A program made the position numbers and the translations under genes. Shown piece by piece: positions 62,309 through 64,000 of a stretch of DNA of 64,000 nt (positions are counted from its first letter, which is position 1; each line of letters starts with the position of its first letter). The stretch is from Bacteroidota bacterium (GTDB lineage Bacteria > Bacteroidota > Bacteroidia > B-17B0 > Aurantibacillaceae), in contig JAFDYB010000065.1 of the NCBI GenBank assembly GCA_018267655.1, positions 23,647 to 87,646 on the forward strand. Reading direction: 5' to 3'. The notes beneath the pieces were generated by a model that was not told where the DNA came from, searched no databases, and saw only the letters and a program-made list of their open reading frames with translations.

Positions 62309-62461
62309 TTATTTTTTAAAGAAATCAGCAACGTGATCGTTGTGTACAATTTCTTCTTTAAAGGCATAAGCACCTGTTTTAGGTGATTTAACCATTTTAA
62401 TAACTTTAGTAAAGCTATTTCCTTTTCCTGTTTTTAGTGTTGCAACTACCTTCTTTGCCAT
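62309..62461 (-). CDS. DUF4295 protein, Bacteroidota ribosomal protein bL38
   Basis: 50 residues: MAKKVVATLKTGKGNSFTKV, then IKMVKSPKTGAYAFKEEIVH and NDHVADFFKK. This is the DUF4295 family, found only in Bacteroidota between rpmG and ftsY. From memory it corresponds to the protein named bL38 seen in the Flavobacterium johnsoniae ribosome structure; I could not verify this here. It is basic and small like other ribosomal proteins and lies 24 bp after rpmG in the rpmB-rpmG operon. Confidence 0.9.
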   Translation of the reverse strand: MAKKVVATLKTGKGNSFTKVIKMVKSPKTGAYAFKEEIVHNDHVADFFKK

Positions 62462-62485
62462 TTTATTAAATTTTTAATAGAGTAA

Positions 62486-62668
62486 TTATTTAATTTCTTT
62501 ATGAACTGTCATTTTCTTTAAAACCGGATTGTATTTTTTTAATTCGATTCTATCCGGAGTGTTTTTTTTGTTTTTAGTAGTGATATAACGAGAAGTTCCG
62601 GGTTTTCCGCTTTCTTTATGCTCGGTACACTCTAAAATTACTTGGATACGATTGCCTTTTTTTGCCAT
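62486..62668 (-). CDS. rpmG: Ribosomal protein bL33
   Basis: 60 residues: [20 protein letters not shown], then [20 protein letters not shown] and [13 protein letters not shown]. This is the bL33 family without the zinc CxxC pairs (only Cys14 is present), the C-minus form. Located near the ribosomal E site. Between rpmB and the bL38 gene. Confidence 0.97.
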   Translation of the reverse strand: MAKKGNRIQVILECTEHKESGKPGTSRYITTKNKKNTPDRIELKKYNPVLKKMTVHKEIK

Positions 62669-62687
62669 TGTAAATAATTTTTATTGA

Positions 62688-62927
62688 TTAAGCTGCTAAA
62701 ATTCCGTTTTTCTTTGCCTCTTTTAAGCAAGCCGAAATTCCTTTTTTATTAATAAGTTTTAATGCTGATGTAGATACCCTTAGGTTAATCCACTCGTTTG
62801 TTTCAGGAACAAAAAAGCTTTTGCGCTTTAAGTTAACCTTAAATTGGCGGCGAGTTTTGCGATTAGAAAAAGAAACGTGGTTTCCTTTCATCGCTTTTTT
62901 TCCGGTTAATTGACAAATACGTGACAT
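62688..62927 (-). CDS. rpmB: Ribosomal protein bL28
   Basis: 79 residues starting MSRICQLTGKKAMKGNHVSF and containing SNRKTRRQFKVNLKRKSFFV, the bL28 signature. First gene of rpmB-rpmG-bL38. It sits behind a consensus promoter whose transcript begins with a hairpin. It is required for 70S subunit joining. Confidence 0.97.
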   Translation of the reverse strand: MSRICQLTGKKAMKGNHVSFSNRKTRRQFKVNLKRKSFFVPETNEWINLRVSTSALKLINKKGISACLKEAKKNGILAA

Positions 62928-62952
62928 GTTCGAAAATTTATATACAGTTAAA

Positions 62953-62982
62953 CCTATTTCTAATAATAGGGCTGCAAATATA
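62953..62982 (-). promoter_or_regulatory. rpmB promoter and 5'-terminal mRNA hairpin
   Basis: On the minus strand TATATTTG at 62982-62975, exact TAnnTTTG, followed by CAGCCC as in the rpsF promoter. The predicted transcript start (62970) is the first base of a hairpin at 62970-62953: CCTATT, 6-nt loop, AATAGG. The leader is 43 nt in all. Confidence 0.65.
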
Positions 62983-63252
62983 CAAGTTTTTTTTGAATGT
63001 TTTTAATTATTTGTTTTTTTTATTTTACTGAATATTAGCATTTTATGAAAAATAAAAAGATGTATTTTTCAAAATTAACATCAATAATCTAAGGTATTTG
63101 CAAGAAAGCGTCTTTTTAAAGCTATTTTGAAATATTGGTTTTTTATTAATTGTTCGTATTCAAATACCCAAATGGTCGGTACTTACGTAAAAAAGTTTTG
63201 GGGTGCTATTGTTGGTGTATGTAAACATTATTTACCTTTTACAAAAGCTAAT
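62983..63252. other. Intergenic stretch without visible feature
   Basis: About 270 AT-rich bases between the rpmB promoter and the next gene. I see no gene, tRNA, strong hairpin or exact promoter element; a 15-codon frame near 63044 is too short to call. Confidence 0.5.
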
Positions 63253-63651
63253 TTAGTGTTTTGTTTTTAAATATTTTTTATTTTGATTTATAAACTTGTT
63301 ATAAGACCTAAACATAAAAAATATATCAAAAAATGCCCCACCTTGATCTACTAAAATCCAATACAAATCAGGGCTTGATCCCATACATTTTTCATAAAAA
63401 ATTATTTTTTTGGCTTTAATATCAAAAACATAATAATTTAAAAAGTACCATGTTCGAGTAGCGTAAGAACCGCCAAGTGCTTCTAACTGATAGTACTTTA
63501 GATAAGGAACCATTAAGTGATCTTTTTTAAAATTTTGAATTATTGTATAAATACTATCAGGAATTTCACAATTATTTACTAATGAGTCTTTCAATAACAA
63601 GTTTAAATTATTTAAATAGTTTAAAAAAATTATTGAATCTTTTGCATCCAT
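63253..63651 (-). pseudogene. Hypothetical protein, probable C-terminal part of a broken gene
   Basis: 132 residues from an internal-looking ATG: DAKDSIIFLNYLNNLNLLLK, then YATRTWYFLNYYVFDIKAKK and a Lys-rich C-terminus. No family recognised, no signal peptide. The piece at 63654-63872 on the same strand lies directly upstream in another frame, ending 3 bp before this ATG. Together they look like one protein of about 200 residues split by a frameshift. It could equally be two small overlapping genes. Confidence 0.5.
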
Positions 63652-63653
63652 TT

Positions 63654-63872
63654 TTAAATTGGTTGTATAATGTTTTTTATTAATTTTTCTGTAATTCTCT
63701 CTTTTAAAAAGCTTGATAATTTTTTGGGGTTATTGTATATATATTTTGCTAAGTTGGGCGGACTATTATTTTTATTTTTAGGAAAAGAAACGTAATTAGT
63801 ATCAATGTCTTTTAATTCACAAGCAAAACTTGAATCATGTAAATTTTCAAATAGGTTAAAATTCTTGTACAA
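63654..63872 (-). pseudogene. Hypothetical protein, probable N-terminal part of the same broken gene
   Basis: 72 residues from a TTG with a stop only three codons upstream: YKNFNLFENLHDSSFACELK, then SSFLKERITEKLIKNIIQPI. There is no ATG, signal peptide or known domain. The frame ends just before the ATG of the next piece, which is in another frame. Its 5' end lies beside a new gene at 63922 that may belong to a mobile element, so insertion could also have cut off the original start. Confidence 0.4.
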
Positions 63873-63909
63873 ATAATACTAAACCGCTAACAAGATAATT
63901 AAAAATGAA

Positions 63910-63936
63910 TATATTTGTAATATGCGAATATTACAA
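63910..63936 (+). promoter_or_regulatory. Exact -7 box and 22-bp palindrome over the start of the right-edge gene
   Basis: TATATTTG at 63910-63917 is an exact -7 box ending 4 nt before the ATG at 63922, so the mRNA should be leaderless. TTGTAATAT at 63915-63923 and its reverse complement ATATTACAA at 63928-63936 form a perfect inverted repeat with 4 bp between, covering box, start site and start codon. Confidence 0.6.
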
Positions 63937-64000
63937 CTACAACCTCATTTAACAACTTCGGAGTTGTCAATTAAGTTATCTACTTGTGCCAACATTCATC
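63922..64000 (+). CDS. Partial gene running off the right edge, possibly an IS630-type transposase
   Basis: Twenty-six codons are visible from the ATG: MRILQLQPHLTTSELSIKLS, then TCANIH. The opening, Leu-rich helix, HLTT and SELxxKL resemble the helix-turn-helix N-terminus of IS630-family transposases, but 26 residues are too few to be sure. It has an exact -7 box and no untranslated leader. The neighbouring broken gene would fit a recent insertion. Confidence 0.35.
   Translation, partial: MRILQLQPHLTTSELSIKLSTCANIH

Noticed and set aside
1..64000. tRNA, rRNA, CRISPR array, integrase or attachment site
   Set aside because: No cloverleaf-like intergenic sequence, no regularly spaced repeat array and no integrase-like protein was found; the gene set is ordinary core chromosome apart from the right edge.

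Overview
The window is an AT-rich stretch (about one third G+C by eye) of a member of the Bacteroidota, most likely from the Flavobacteriia or a neighbouring class. Supporting evidence: promoters of the form TTTG, 19-21 bp, TAnnTTTG are found repeatedly; almost no gene has a Shine-Dalgarno sequence; a secreted metalloprotease ends in a type IX secretion (T9SS) sorting domain; the rpmB-rpmG-DUF4295(bL38)-ftsY cluster is present; TonB-dependent receptors carry carboxypeptidase-like N-terminal domains; and two cytochrome oxidase subunit III genes lie in tandem. No rRNA, tRNA, CRISPR array or complete insertion sequence was seen. It reads mainly as ordinary core chromosome with a few odd spots.

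Layout. 1-0.6 kb: cut PD40 propeller gene. 0.65-6.6 kb: MarR-controlled RND tripartite efflux operon. 6.6-7.8 kb: rpsF-rpsR-rplI. 7.9-8.7 kb: a small basic secreted protein and an RRM RNA-binding protein. 9.2-12.4 kb: TatD, TetR regulator, bifunctional FtcD. 12.5-17.3 kb: a divergent pair, TonB-dependent receptor and cation:proton antiporter, both apparently starting at ATT. 17.3-17.85 kb: gene-poor, GC-richer structured island. 17.85-22.5 kb: deacetylase, LysM lytic transglycosylase, two uncharacterised envelope proteins, riboflavin synthase. 22.5-28.3 kb: pyruvate dehydrogenase E2 and E1alpha, then the cytochrome oxidase tail cluster and haem O synthase. 28.4-35 kb: lipoprotein, Mpl-type ligase, then DedA, rhodanese, phosphosulfolactate synthase and TPR genes. 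35-45.4 kb: MazG, PAP2, ArnT-like transferase, Lon, gamma carbonic anhydrase, LptG, Tgt, HAD phosphatase, GT2. 45.3-48.3 kb: ECF sigma, RsmG, response regulator, DUF58. 48.4-56.4 kb: polysaccharide initiation genes, Smr, ComEC, M43 protease, SPFH protein. 56.7-60.1 kb: a soft-metal handling locus. 60.1-62.9 kb: thioredoxin, phosphatidylserine decarboxylase, FtsY, bL38, L33, L28. 63.2-64 kb: a probable broken gene and the start of another gene.

The most unusual signals concern gene expression. Three genes (receptor at 12.5 kb, antiporter at 15.1 kb, ArnT-like transferase at 36.5 kb) only make sense if translation starts at ATT. For the divergent pair, recognisable promoters place the ATT 13-15 nt after the predicted transcript start, the same leader length as neighbouring ATG genes. 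rplI, in the operon for bS6 and bS18, carries a perfect 7-nt Shine-Dalgarno sequence in an otherwise SD-less window; bS6 and bS18 are two of the proteins reported to hide the anti-SD in this phylum. The MarR and TetR regulators each have a perfect inverted repeat embedded in their own promoter. The Tgt enzyme has lost all three zinc-binding cysteines. The metal locus (two HMA proteins, an HYC_CC_PP protein and a receptor with a Cys-Cys plug) is the best candidate for a poorly described multi-gene system.
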